Below, one piece after another: positions 44,906-55,663 of a DNA stretch of 64,000 nt; the first letter of the stretch is position 1, and the number at the start of each line of letters is the position of its first letter. The notes beneath the pieces were generated by a model that ran no database searches, was not told the DNA's origin, and saw nothing but the letters and a program-made list of their open reading frames with translations. Source of the stretch: Fasciola hepatica. Taxonomy: Eukaryota > Platyhelminthes > Trematoda > Plagiorchiida > Fasciolidae. Position numbers and translations under genes: made by a program. The DNA is taken from positions 11,268,001-11,332,000 of the forward strand of contig CANUEZ040000061.1 of NCBI GenBank assembly GCA_948099385.1, written 5' to 3'.

Positions 44906-47705
44906 GGGTTATAATTCGCGAGTGTATCACGTCACGCCGTTTTACGTTCAATTACCGGCACACCGACCTTATGGCGAACTCATCGCTGCCTACCCAGCCA
45001 CGTTTCAGCAGGCCGGGCCTCTCCCAGCAGTGACGACCAGTGTCACTCACCATATCGATACTAAGGGACCCCCAGTGTTCAGTAGGCCGCGTCGGTTAGC
45101 ACCAGACAAGCTTCGTGTTGCACAGGCTGAATTCGAACATATGCTAGAACTGGGTACAATACGCCCTTCTAGTAGCCCTTGGGCTTCCCCCCTTCATATG
45201 GTCCCTAAGTCTAGTGGCGACTGGCGACCCTGTGGTGATTACAGAGCGCTTAACAAAGTCACCGTCCCGGACCGATACCCGATTCCCCATATACAGGATC
45301 TTACTTCGTATTTATCAGGTTGCTCCGTCTTCAGCCGTATCGATTTGGTTCGTGCGTACAACCAGATCCCGGTAGCAGAGGCCGATATCCCTAAAACTGC
45401 CGTCACTACGCCTTTCGGGCTGTTCAAGTTTCTGCGAATGCCGTTTGGACTCAGCAATGCAGCCCAGACCTTTCAACGGTTCATGCACGAGGCAACTCGT
45501 GGTTTGGAAAATGTCCACGTATACCTGGATGATATTTTGGTGGCGAGTTCTTCAGAGCAAGAGCACGCTACGCACTTACGAGCACTTTTCGAACGCCTTA
45601 GCCAGCACGGCGTGACGATCAATATCGCGAAATGCGAATTAGGCCGGGCGGATATCACCTTCATAGGACATTCTATTTCATCCTCGGGTATCCGCCCTCT
45701 GTCAGATAAAGCTTCCGCTATTCGCGACTACCCTGAACTCCAATCTTTCCGCCAGTTGCGTCAGTTTGCCGGCCTGGTGAATTTCTACCGCCGATTTATT
45801 TCTCACTGTGCGGAAATGATGCAACCCCTCACCGACCTGTTGCGCGGAGGTAAGCGGAAGTTCGTGTTTCCCGACACGGCACAAGCCGCATTTGCCTTGG
45901 TCAAAGTTGCTGTCGCCAACACAGCACTCCTTACCCACCCCGACCCTTTGGTTCCTATTTCGGTTGTGACGGATGCCTCGGACACAGCGGTTGGAGCAGT
46001 ACTGCAACAGTTCGTAGACGACTCTTGGCAACCTTTAGCATTCTTCTCCAAGCGCCTACAACCCGCCGAATCTAGGTACAGCACATTTGGTAGGGAGTTA
46101 TTAGCCATCTACTTGGGAATTCGTCATTTTCGACACGCACTCGAAGGCCGTTCGTTCACGGTGTTTACAGACCACAAGCTTTTGGTTTACGCACTGAAGT
46201 CAGCTTCGGATCGATACTCACCACGCGAGATTCGCCACTTAGACTTTGTCTCACAGTTTACTGTGGACATACGACACGTCTCTGGGGTACTTAATCCCGT
46301 CGCCGACGCCTTATCACGCGTACATCAACTAAGTCTGTCACTGACGCCTAACATCAACTTGGACGCAATGGCACAGGTCCAAACTATGGACCCCGACATG
46401 GAACAACTTCGACAAAACGGTTCTTTGAGCTTAACCATAGTACCTATCCCAACTTCCCAGAATACCATCGTGTGCGATGTGTCGCAAGGTCGCCCTAGGC
46501 CGGTAGTTCCTGCTGCCCACCGTTATCCTACTTTCCTGACACTCCATAATCTGGCTCATCCGGGTGTGACTGCCTCGGTGAAACTGATAACTGAGCGTTT
46601 TGTTTGGCACAATGTCAAACGAGATGTCCGCCAATGGGCTCGTGCTTGCCTGCAGTGTCAACGTGTTAAGACCCATAGGCACACTAAGGCGGTGTTAGCC
46701 AGGTTCCCAGAACCTGAAACACGTTTTCATCATGTGCACGTCGACCTCGTAGGACCGCTTCCACCTTCGCTTGGGTACGTTTACATACTCACATGCGTGG
46801 ATCGTTTTACTCGCTGGCCGCAGGCCATCCCTATCCCTCGTCCCACGTCGAAAGAGGCCGCGAAAGCTTTTCTGACCGGTTGGGTTAGTCATTTCGGTTG
46901 CCCGGCAATAGTGACCACCGATCGCGGTCCACACTTTGACAGCGCTTTCGGCAGCCTACTCGCTACGCTCGGTTGCCAACACGTCAAGACGACAGCTTAC
47001 CACCCTCAGGCCAATGGTATGGTTGAGCGTTTCCACCGGCAATTAAAAGCCGCCCTTCGGGCTAACGGTAACCCCCTTTGGAGTGAAACACTACCATTAA
47101 CACTCTTAAGCCTGCGTAGTACCGTCAAGGAGGAATTACACACAACACCGGCCGTACTAGTATATGGCTGTACACTTCGTCTGCCTGGGGAGTTGGTGGC
47201 CCCTTCACCAACCGTGGCTTTCGACTACGGTGACTATGCTCAGCGCCTTACGCAGCACATGCGAGTGCTCAAGGCCAGTCCGCCGCGTGAACAACAGTCT
47301 ACAAGTTATGTCCCAACTGCGTTAGGAACCGCTACTCGCGTCGATGGCGTTCGATCACCACTACAAGCGCCATACACTGGCCCGTTTCGGGTGATGAAAC
47401 GTAGGGCAAGAACATTTGTCATAGACATCAGCGGACGACACGATACCGTATCTATCGACCGTCTCAAGCCTGCCGTCATGGAGTGCAAGCCGCTCGGCCA
47501 ATTTACACCTACTCAAGCCGCTCAGTCACCCGCATCGAGCGAGTTACCACTCGAACCACCCCCAATTTCGCCTAATGAGGACTCGACAGCTAGTCCATCA
47601 GATTCTCCAACCGTACCCGCAACGCGAAGTAGCCGTCGCGGTCGCCAACTACGAAATCCCGTCCGCTTCGCCGATTTCGTGACGATTTTTACAACCGACC
47701 GTTAG
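44853..47705 (+). CDS. pol of CsRn1-like Ty3/gypsy element: RT, RNase H, integrase
   Basis: A 950-codon open frame; its first Met is not the natural start, since pol should be read through from the protease. [65 protein letters not shown] and the catalytic [10 protein letters not shown] (about residue 227). RNase [38 protein letters not shown]. Integrase: zinc finger HNLAHPGVT...H and CLQCQRVK, catalytic [20 protein letters not shown] and NGMVERFHR (D, D, E all present), then a GPF-type tail (PYTGPFRV). In this clade the tail is expected to read HVFVRxD before the GPF block; here four residues (HVFV) appear deleted. RT, RNase H and IN look intact, but gag and PR are broken, so the element could move only with help. 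Confidence 0.92.
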   Translation: MMHGACRVVDRRTTLAVAGYNSRVYHVTPFYVQLPAHRPYGELIAAYPATFQQAGPLPAVTTSVTHHIDTKGPPVFSRPRRLAPDKLRVAQAEFEHMLELGTIRPSSSPWASPLHMVPKSSGDWRPCGDYRALNKVTVPDRYPIPHIQDLTSYLSGCSVFSRIDLVRAYNQIPVAEADIPKTAVTTPFGLFKFLRMPFGLSNAAQTFQRFMHEATRGLENVHVYLDDILVASSSEQEHATHLRALFERLSQHGVTINIAKCELGRADITFIGHSISSSGIRPLSDKASAIRDYPELQSFRQLRQFAGLVNFYRRFISHCAEMMQPLTDLLRGGKRKFVFPDTAQAAFALVKVAVANTALLTHPDPLVPISVVTDASDTAVGAVLQQFVDDSWQPLAFFSKRLQPAESRYSTFGRELLAIYLGIRHFRHALEGRSFTVFTDHKLLVYALKSASDRYSPREIRHLDFVSQFTVDIRHVSGVLNPVADALSRVHQLSLSLTPNINLDAMAQVQTMDPDMEQLRQNGSLSLTIVPIPTSQNTIVCDVSQGRPRPVVPAAHRYPTFLTLHNLAHPGVTASVKLITERFVWHNVKRDVRQWARACLQCQRVKTHRHTKAVLARFPEPETRFHHVHVDLVGPLPPSLGYVYILTCVDRFTRWPQAIPIPRPTSKEAAKAFLTGWVSHFGCPAIVTTDRGPHFDSAFGSLLATLGCQHVKTTAYHPQANGMVERFHRQLKAALRANGNPLWSETLPLTLLSLRSTVKEELHTTPAVLVYGCTLRLPGELVAPSPTVAFDYGDYAQRLTQHMRVLKASPPREQQSTSYVPTALGTATRVDGVRSPLQAPYTGPFRVMKRRARTFVIDISGRHDTVSIDRLKPAVMECKPLGQFTPTQAAQSPASSELPLEPPPISPNEDSTASPSDSPTVPATRSSRRGRQLRNPVRFADFVTIFTTDR

Positions 47706-47723
47706 CAAGTTGGGAAGTTCACC

Positions 47724-48179
47724 ATGGATTTATCAACCAACAGGCCCGAGAAATTACAATCGGTAGTTATGATTTCAATTGCTTCTGGTTTCCTAACGAT
47801 TACAACAACACCGAACATCGTTCGTGTGTTGTTATTACGGTCCAACATCCGCCGGCGCCCTCAGGCGCTGTTTTGTTCCAGTTTACCTTGCCCTCTCTCA
47901 GGCGGATCTACAGTCACATTGGCTTCATCCGTAGCCTCGCTGACTCCCGTGCACGTTCAAGGAGCCAACCACTCATTGGATAACGGGACGATTGGTCAGC
48001 GTGGTACTGGAGACGGCAACTGGACGCCCTTTTGGATGAACCTGACGCGGGATCTTCCGGCTCGCATGCGTATGAGACCCGTGGGCGCTAAAACACAGTT
48101 GGACCAACGCACATCGGACCTCGAGAAAGCAGGCACCGTTAAACTCATCAGTAGTCGTTCGACGTCACCAACAATATAA
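47724..48179 (+). CDS. Hypothetical 151-codon frame after pol in the CsRn1-like element
   Basis: Starts 19 bases after the pol stop with a strong initiation context (TTCACCATGG) and is kept open in both copies (42791-43246 is the other; one residue differs). The sequence has two possible N-glycosylation sites (NHS, NLT) but no clear signal peptide or membrane span. I recognise no family. It may be a third element gene or simply the 3' untranslated region with a chance frame; the two copies are too similar for conservation to mean anything. Confidence 0.3.
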   Translation: MDLSTNRPEKLQSVVMISIASGFLTITTTPNIVRVLLLRSNIRRRPQALFCSSLPCPLSGGSTVTLASSVASLTPVHVQGANHSLDNGTIGQRGTGDGNWTPFWMNLTRDLPARMRMRPVGAKTQLDQRTSDLEKAGTVKLISSRSTSPTI

Positions 48180-48273
48180 CGGGAAAGCTACGAGGAGTTC
48201 CTGGACAACCAATACCTCCGGCCAACTATCACGATCGAAGCCCAACTTCGTCGGACTTCTAGGAGGAGGCCCC

Positions 48274-48581
48274 TGTAGCGGTTGCCATATTCATTCGTAC
48301 TTTTACCACGTTTATTGCTTAACTGAACGTTGACTGCCAAGTGCGGTTGCCATTTGACCGTTGCTCTTGCGCACGCTCTCACGCACGCTCCCAAATACAC
48401 GCTAACCACTATCTCTTCCAATCGCCTTCTCGTTCTCACGGGTCGTGGAGAATACTGTTCTGGTTAACATATTTGTGCAGTGCCGTACATTAGAGTAACG
48501 TGCAGTTGGTCCACGCAGTACAAAGGACCGAAGCACGCGTTTACTAAGGAAACCGCGAAGTAAGGTCTAATCGACCTTACA
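48274..48581 (+). repeat. LTR of CsRn1-like Ty3/gypsy element (3' LTR)
   Basis: 308 bp, TGTAG to TTACA, preceded by AGGAGGAGGCCCC. Differs from the 5' LTR at four positions by eye (about 1.3%), which suggests a fairly recent but not brand-new insertion. A target duplication cannot be tested because the upstream side is a partial element copy. Confidence 0.8.
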
Positions 48582-48598
48582 ACAGGGGGACGCTCGAC

Positions 48599-48626
48599 TG
48601 TCCCCTGAGTGCCCTTCTTGGGGACA
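48599..48626. repeat. Hairpin 1 (TGTCCCC stem)
   Basis: Perfect 7-bp arms TGTCCCC and GGGGACA with a 14-base loop. Confidence 0.6.
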
Positions 48627-48753
48627 CTTAATTTGTTTTCCCCAAGTAACGTTAAATTTGCCACCAGGATACATGAAAGACTATCCTTGTACTTAAAATA
48701 CCAGGGAACGTACATAAATTTGTAGTAATGGTAGCTGTTTTCCCCTAGTCTTA

Positions 48754-48787
48754 CCGCTGAGTGTCCCCCAAAAGGTACACTCAGCGG
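48754..48787. repeat. Hairpin 2 (11-bp stem)
   Basis: Perfect 11-bp arms CCGCTGAGTGT and ACACTCAGCGG around a 12-base loop. The GAGTGTCCCC part recurs in the neighbours. Confidence 0.75.
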
Positions 48788-48919
48788 ACGGTTAGTGATG
48801 AACCCTGAAAAGCACGTGATCGTGCTATACTTTTAACAGGAAAGACGTGTTAGCACAAGTCGATAACCCGCGGGCACCACAGGAGAACGTGCAGCCTGAC
48901 TTGACCTGATCGTCTCTGG

Positions 48920-48939
48920 GTGTCCCCTAAAGGGGACAC
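48920..48939. repeat. Hairpin 3 (GTGTCCCCT stem)
   Basis: Perfect 9-bp arms GTGTCCCCT and AGGGGACAC around AA; the same GTGTCCCC motif as in hairpins 1 and 2. Confidence 0.7.
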
Positions 48940-49544
48940 TAGCGAAATTTCAAACAGGACTAAAATGGGACGAATTTGGGACTAAATTCGGACTAATTGG
49001 GGACTGTTTTGCTGACTGGGATGGTAGACAGGATACAAACAGCGGAAGACAGTTTCAGGTTCAGGTCGATTCCAGGACTGCATGGCAGATAGCCAAAACG
49101 TCCAGTTTCTTGCACAGGTGGGCTCCACGGATCCCCCCGTGCTGCGACAAAGGGGAAACAAGTGAACTTAGTTCACCGAGCTTCAGCTTGAAAATGATAA
49201 GGGAAATAGGAAGAAAAGATCATGAAAGTAAAACGGCAGAAGAAAAGCTAGTAACATGTGTGTAAAAAAAAGAGGACCACCACCAGTCTGCGACGAATCA
49301 ACATGCCGAAAAGACAACGCCTCGAACAATCCCGTGTAACGTTGGTACTAGTGTCGTACGACAGTGTCTTGTGATCCAACCTTAATGATGGCCAAATTGG
49401 CGGTATTCGTGAATATTGAAGAGAACGGTTTGAGTTGGTGAAATCATTTTCGCGGGAAATAGGAACGATGTTCTTACTTTTGCAGCTACTTTTGTTTAAG
49501 TTAGCCACTACTTCAGTCTTCAGGTACAGGGCAGTGGGAAGTCA

Positions 49545-52500
49545 TCCCGTATGAGCCCCATCGCATCGTACTCTATTAACTCGGCTAGACGTCAGTGCTC
49601 CGCCAATAATCCTTCAGAGTCTGATCCAATTTCCTCTTAAACAGTGCTTCGGTTTCCTCTTCCACCCCTCCGGTCGGTGGAGCGTTCCAGAGGTTGGTCA
49701 CTTTCCTTGACAATCGATAGATGGCCGGTTAGCCGGTGGAATGCACCTTACGAAGCGTCAGGGTGTGTCCTCCGGTACGATCATTATTCCTGAGCGGGAA
49801 TTCCGACTGTAGCTCCCGGCCCAACTCACCACGGATTATTCGCCTGGCATAGATGAGGTCGCCTTGAAGACGTCGATAGGCAATGGGAAACAACTCGGTG
49901 ACTTCTAGGCGTTCCTCACAGCTGAACCCACGCAGTCCGACCACGAGGCGTGTGGCAGCACGTTGCACTCGTCCCAGTTTGGCTACTTCCGCCGCCGTGC
50001 ACGGGTAGATAGCCGGACCACCATATTCCAAGCGAGGACATATATGTGAGACGTACAGCAGTCGGAAAGTGTCCAGGGGTAGAGAACTAAATGAATGGCG
50101 AATGGAACAAAGTATCCTCCACGCTGAGGCGCACACCCTCTCAGTGTGTGCTCTTGTCTACAGATTGTTGGTGACAACAACCTCGAGGTCCTTTTCCTCC
50201 TGTGTGTGACGGAGTACGATACTCCAGAGGCAGTAGCCGGAAGTATCATTGGGGCCACCAATCCTCATGCTCGCGCATTTGTCCATGTTTATCGGTAGAC
50301 CTCAGGTGGTCGACCAATTGACTAGAGCCTGGAGATCCTTGAATGGTGCGCCAGATATTTAGGTCGTCGGCGTAGATAAGGCTTTTGGATCGAATGGTCT
50401 GTGGTAAGTCGTTCACAAACACTAGAAACAACAGAGGTCCTAGCGCGGAGCCTTGCGGTACTCCACTGCTAACTGGATGCCACGCGGACTGGGACTGTGC
50501 AACTCTCACGGAAAAGGTTCTCTCGACCAAGAAATTCTCAATCCAGTGAAGCATGGGCCCGGAGATGCCGATGGCCCGGAGTTTCAGCAACAGCCCATTG
50601 TGAGGAACTTTATCAAACGCCTCACTAAAGTCCACAAAGATGACGTCCGTGACGTACCCTCGGCCTTGGAGTTCGACCAACTTTCACGAGCAGTCAACAG
50701 GTTTGACAGACATGATCGTTTTTTCCGAAAACTATGCTGCTCTGCGCATAGCAGTTGACAGCGCTCCAGATGCTCACGTATGTAGGTTCCTGTACATTTC
50801 CGACTTTTTCCATGATTTTCAACGTCCCTTGGTGCGACACTCCCTTGTTGTACCGACGTTTTAATGTAAAACACACACCTTTTGGTCGTCAACACCGCGC
50901 AATAAAAAAGGCTGTAAATAAATCTTTCGTTCTGGCACGGTCTCATCTTCTGATTTGGAGTGTCTTGGAATTATATCGGTCAGAACTAACTGTGAGAAAC
51001 AAAACATTTTAGAAGCTTCAATGGCGTCTCTTGGCACTTCGCTCAATGCCATCCTGTTCTGCTCAACGGATGGCTGTCAGACCGAACTGAACTGAAGACA
51101 TTGGCGGATATTGGCTATTCGGCGCTCATTCCCTGATCACAAGAACACTGAACAACTGTGAGTTTGAGTCACACCTTTTGTTTCATTTTAATTCTTAATG
51201 TACATACCCTTTTGGCCTTTTTATCACCGCACGCTCCTCCGCCCATCTTAGTTTGCTAGTGTCGTCTTAGATATTGTTGACATTCATTTAGTGTATCATA
51301 TAGACAGAGTAGTACGCTACACGTAAGCGAGCCACCACCAGCCTTTCCATGACCTTTCCAGCTACGGAGGTGAGGCTAACCGGGCGGTAGTTGGCCGAGG
51401 TGGATTTTGGCCCACCCTTGTACGGCGGAACAACCACTGCTTTTTTTCACTCCCGAGGTAGACTGCCAGTGGCCAACGATAAATTGAACAATCGAGTCAG
51501 TGGTATAATTAGTTGATCCGCCAACTCCTTCAACATCAAGGGGTGCACGTCGTCGGGTCCCGGTGACTTGTTGGTTTTGATGGATTTGAGCATCTTATTC
51601 ACTTCCAGCTCCCCAAAATCATGCATAATGAACAGCGGCGAGCCATCCACCGCCGGAATGGGCGCACCTTCCTCCACAGAATAAACTGACGGATAATGCT
51701 TGGCTAATGTCTCGGCCTTTCCGTCATCTGTTGCAACCATTTCGTCGCCGTTCATCAGCGCCGGGATACCTACCTTCGCTCTGGTGCGGCGCTTGAAGTA
51801 TGCAAACAGGCGCTTGGGTGTTCCCACTGCATCAACCCCAAGGGTCTCCTCGAACGCTATAAGCTTTATCCGTTTTTGTTCGGTACATTGGTTATCAATC
51901 CTGCGATAGAGATCATAACCCTCACCTGTAGATCGGAACCGCTGCCATGCCCCGGTTTCGCCTTTTGAGCAGGCGTCTGAGCACAAGGTCAAACTACGGC
52001 GGGCCCTTCCCACGGGGTCTGCCTCCGTTGAGGGGCAGTAGGCATTCATAGGGTACAAGATACCGCCACGAATAAACGCCCAAGCTTCTTTCACATCGCG
52101 GTGGACATCTAAATCCGTGGGAAACCAGCTGACGTCTAAAGCCGGACACCCTCGAATGGAGTGCGCCAAACATTACGTCCAATGTATGGTCTAGGGGATG
52201 GACAAGAACCACTGCGCCAGTGAATTTCTAGCACCATGTGGTCACTGCTTCCAAGTGGATGGAAATGTCCAACCTTATCGACATCCGAGCTCCTAGGAGA
52301 AATCACCAGATCTAGGATGGAGCCGTGATTGGAGTGCCTCCGGGTTGATTCCTGAACATGTTGGTGTACTGCCAGTTCTTGGACAGTTGTCAGTAATTCC
52401 CGAGAGAAAGGATCTGCCCCGGCCGCCGTCCTGCCTGATGTCCAATCAATATGTGGAGCATTGAAGTCGCCCAAGACGAAGCAGTGGCCGTCGCACGCCC

Positions 52501-52867
52501 ATTTCAATAAATTCATCTTACCTGTATGAGTGACCGTAGGTGTCCCATAGATGACTCCAACTGTCCTGAAGCCTCCGGTGGTAAGCTTGACGCGGCACCA
52601 AATAGCTTCACCGAATCCTTGTGGATCTGCGAACGCCTCTAACTGCGCTCTTGGAATGTCTGATCGGACGAACAATGCTACTTCTCCACCCGCTCTGATA
52701 GAGTTCCTGTCTACTCGGAATAGAGTGTAGCCAGGGAGGGACACCTCAGAGTCTAGGACATTGTTATTCAGCCACGTCTCCGTCAGTGTTATCATAGCAG
52801 GTGAGCTGGACTTCAGCAAGTGTTCCAGGTCATCTCTCTTGTTCAGCAGACCACGGGCGTTAGACAA
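49545..52867 (-). pseudogene. CR1-like LINE ORF2: endonuclease and reverse transcriptase
   Basis: Read on minus from 52867. Endonuclease: NARGLLNKRDDLEHLL, LTETWLNNNV, RAGGEVALFVRSDI, HCFVLGDFNAPHIDW (catalytic D-x-N), GSILDLVISP and GSSDHMVLEI (SDH box), to about 52140. A one-base frameshift near 52150 leads to the linker and RT start (51447-52169: KSIKTNKSPGPDDVHPLMLK). SLTSVAGKVMERLVVARL follows near 51340. About 0.5 kb of unrelated sequence (50.79-51.31 kb) interrupts. RT resumes: YIREHLERCQLL, VTDVIFVDFSEAFDKVPHNG (50.65 kb), SSGVPQGSALGPLLFLVFVN, LIYADDLNIW (YADD intact, 50.37 kb). The C-terminal domain runs to 49729 (PRLEYGGPAIYP, RVQRAATRLVVGL) and past a stop to about 49560. Inactive through frameshifts, the insertion and stops. 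Confidence 0.88.
50790..51315. other. Insertion or unaligned segment inside the CR1-like RT
   Basis: About 0.5 kb without RT motifs. The text just below it (LKIMEKV and then the IREHLE block) partly repeats what stands above it (GKVMERLVVARL), so this may be a junction between two CR1-like copies and not a simple insertion. Contains AATAAA at 50901. Confidence 0.45.
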
Positions 52868-52869
52868 CA

Positions 52870-54150
52870 GGATGACAGCGCTGTCTCAGTCTGCTTTCAC
52901 CTCCGTTTGTTCACGGCGCCCAAGCTTGGGGGACTGACAGGGACATTAGCGTCAGCGGCCTCCACCGCAAGTGAGGGCACCGTCTCTACACCCCAAAAAT
53001 CCCGAATAATCAAGTCCATTTCTCCTTCCTCTATACGTTCACGCCGTTCACTCAAAGCATTTCTATTTCTCACGATTAGCAGGATCTAGATTTCCGTGCA
53101 ACCGCACTTGCTCGCCCTTTAGCCGGTAGGATCTTCTTAACACTGAAACCGCGGCTTCCTCAGAGTCCAGCGCTATTTTCAGTGGACGGGGGTGTCCAGC
53201 GTCACTGGCTTTGCCAATTCGGAAGGCTGGTTTCACCCGCAATCTCTCCATAGTCTCCTTCTCCCCGGGGACAAAGAGTTTTGTTGGCATACTCCGGAGA
53301 CTCGCGATATCGTGGTCCAGACTTGCCTGTGCCGTGGTCACCTGTGTATGAGGCAAGTTCACTATTAAGAAACACTGCTTCCTCGACGGTGGCGCTCTTC
53401 GTGGGCGATCCGCTTTTGTTATCCAGGCCGGTCTAATTTCACCCACGGCGGTGCTCCGTTGGCTGGGTATTGTACTTATGACATCGTCCTGTGCTTGAGG
53501 GGCCACATCAGTGCCAACTTGGTTCGCACTGTGGCGGGCTGGCTTAGGTAGCTTCTGGCTTTGGCGGTGTTTTGTTCCAGTTGGCTCAGTGACAGATGTT
53601 GATGTCACCCCCGCATACGTAGCACAGTCAGGAATTTTCCCCTTCTAACGGCGGTGATGACAGTGAGAGTGATGACATTGGTGAAGAAAAAGACGATGAT
53701 GATGCTGTTGATTCTGCTGTTGTTGATGTTGATGAACCGATTGATGGTGCTGATGATGAAGATGATGATGATGATGATGATGAAAATGATGACGCTGCCG
53801 TGACAGGAAGAGCCATGGCATCTTTGCTGACTGCTTTGCCGGCCACACAGGTAGTGATAGCTCGGTGCCTTTGATGCACAGCAGCTTGAGCAAATTCACA
53901 CGGCATTTTTCCAGGGCTTCATAAAGATCACCATTTATTTCGGAACATTCAAGATGGACCCAACCGTCACAACCACCACACTGAAGAGATCTGTCGCGTG
54001 GGGGAACAATTTTTGAACAAACTAGGCACCTGGATGCAATATTCTTGACTTTTTTGAGGCATTGTGGGCAAATTATAGTCCACAGAATGACACTACCACA
54101 GGAAATACAATCTCCAGTGTCACTCCGAAAGACCTGCCGGTGTAGCGCAG
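52870..54150 (-). pseudogene. CR1-like LINE ORF1: zinc finger, His-rich tract, RRM-like region
   Basis: On minus from about 54140: CISCGSVILWTIICPQCLKK, CLVCSKIVPP, SLQCGGCDGWVHLECSE. The Cys/His spacing and the CxGCxxWxHxxC box are those of a PHD-type finger, as found in CR1 ORF1 proteins. After it comes a His/Gln-rich tract made by a GAT/CAT repeat (53.66-53.79 kb), then a stop near 53646. In the same frame a 181-codon stretch (53063-53608) follows, with KQCFLIVNLPH and PRPLKIALDSEEAAVSVL, an RRM-like pattern. A frameshift near 53063 leads to RNALSERRERIEEGEMDLII. ORF1 proteins bind the LINE RNA. Two lesions make it inactive. Confidence 0.75.
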
Positions 54151-54163
54151 CCCCAGTATGTAA

Positions 54164-54960
54164 GTGATGTGCAAGGCTGTTACCGCTCAGACCTGTCGAA
54201 TGTCATTGGCCGTTGCACATGTTCTCGTTGATAACTGCGAGGGTTTCTCGATAGATGTAAAGGATACTTATAAATTGTTCTCAAGATTCGCTGAAGACTT
54301 TCGGCTATTTCAGCCTCAGACTTGCACCTCGTTTTACGTTTGTGAGAGTGTGAATGCTGAGAACTGGCTTCATACGCATCCGGGTGCACTGCAAAAACAG
54401 TTCCTGTGCTACCCGGTTAAATTTTGCCGTGTCCACAATGGAGGCCGAAATAGGGCAGCCGTCAGGTAAGCACCACACAGCAGTTATATTTTAACTTCTC
54501 AGATATTAGAATGCTCAACGCCTTCGTGAAGATCTGGGTCTTTGATATGCAATACAAAGTCGTCGGTCAACTTCTGCAGTGTAACCACTATTTCTATCTA
54601 ATCAGTTATAGGTTCCACCACCGTAATAAGCTTTTGACTCTCGAACAATAGTCCCACATGTTAGAACTGATAGGAACTTTCCGTGGATCCAGTGAAATAT
54701 GTGAATATGCTTCCAAAAAGCTCAACCCGTTGTTCACCGTAAGGGGTATTTACTACATGACGGCCAAGGCCAATGCCATAAGTAGCCGGGGAGATGTTTG
54801 GAAAGTTCGGCAACTAATGACTGGCAAGGATTATCTACGAATCATATCGCGGGAAGGAGTAGCCAGGTTGGCGTTTCATATTCCACAGACTGTGAAGGCT
54901 CAGGTTGATAGATATAGTGAGGTACAGTTAGCGGATGCCACCCGCCAGCTGAACTACGGT
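54164..54960 (+). pseudogene. ZSWIM/MULE-transposase-like segment, 5' part, interrupted by a BEL element
   Basis: The first frame (54164-54469) holds FSRFAEDFRLFQPQTCTSFY, VCESVNAENW and LCYPVKFCRVHNGGR, the pattern of the N-terminal DNA-binding-type region of ZSWIM3-like proteins (FxSFxEFxxAFxxFQxExxTxFVV). A GTAAG right after CGTCAG at 54466 could be a splice donor. The second frame (54658-54960) gives GVARLAFHIPQTVKAQVDRY and SEVQLADATRQLNYG, matching the start of the MULE-type RNase H fold (RYPEVLxxDxTxxTN), with an Asp-Ala-Thr where the first catalytic Asp is expected. A BEL element inserted after the GGT codon at 54960; the frame resumes at 59069. Could be a host gene, a MULE remnant or a pseudogene. 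Confidence 0.55.
54956..54960 (+). repeat. 5-bp target duplication, left copy
   Basis: ACGGT directly before the left BEL LTR; the same five bases follow the right LTR at 59064-59068. BEL/Pao elements typically make 4-6 bp duplications. Confidence 0.9.
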
Positions 54961-55319
54961 TGTAAAGAACGAATACTGAAAATCCTTCTAAATGTTCAGC
55001 GTGCTTTGTGAATTTGACTATATTTAACATTATCTTGGGAAGCTCGCCCATACACCAAACATTTTCACGTTTGTTTATCCATGTGAGACATTTGAATTTG
55101 GCCTTGAACCGTTTCTGACTGTCGTGCTTGAGCCACGGGGCTTTGGACCTTTGGGTTTTACTGTGAAGTCTATTTGGCCGCATACTTGAGGTTCGTATAT
55201 ATTTGTATCCTTTGTGCATTTCAATTTAGTACCGTAGAAGCTACGAATCAATCTTGTTCTGGTTTTGGGATTCGTTTGAATTGGCTACGCGTTGCTCGAT
55301 TTGCGAGATTTGACTTACA
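54961..55319 (+). repeat. 5' LTR of non-autonomous BEL element
   Basis: 359 bp, TGTAAAG to CTTACA. Identical by eye to 58705-59063. Confidence 0.93.
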
Positions 55320-55357
55320 GTACTCAAGTGGAACCTGGACAAGAAAACCCATTGGAA

Positions 55358-55546
55358 ATGCCCAGACGAGGAAGCAAGGACCTTTTGAGACAACAGGAAA
55401 TAACTCGGCAAGTCTCTGGGGATGGTTCGGGTGTTATTTATTTTCTAGATAATGCTAAGTTTACTAGCTCTGTCAGTGCCAGGTCATATATCTCTAACCG
55501 CGATGCGTTTGACGATATTAGTACTTGTAGAATGAGAGTAATATAA
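55358..55546 (+). pseudogene. N-terminal gag part of the BEL element, cut off by a stop
   Basis: In the same frame as the main ORF. An ATG at 55358 opens 62 codons (MPRRGSKDLLRQQEITRQ...), ending at TAA 55544-55546. After the stop the frame continues without another stop through a charged, coiled-coil-like stretch (LENELRLARKEAE) into the main ORF. A single substitution therefore separates the two; the natural gag start is probably this ATG. Confidence 0.6.
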
Positions 55547-55663
55547 TTAGAAAACGAGCTGCGGTTAGCCAGAAAAGAAGCAGAGCCCCTCACACAAGGA
55601 ACTGGTCTCAGAGAGCCAGCAAAAAGTCCATGTAGTTCACAATGTCAACATCGAAAAGGCACT

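Larger units (their letters stand above)
48582..49540. other. Non-coding stretch with hairpin cluster
   Basis: No protein motif. Holds three hairpins listed separately and an 86-codon minus frame (49248-49508) without recognisable family. Confidence 0.5.

Noticed and set aside
53628..53906. Ser-rich frame (poly-Ser) on the minus strand
   Set aside because: It is another frame of the GAT/CAT repeat; the frame continuous with the zinc finger reads the repeat as His/Gln-rich.
55320..55345. Primer binding site of the BEL element at TGGAACCTGG
   Set aside because: It lies nine bases from the LTR and does not match the 3' end of a tRNA that I can name.
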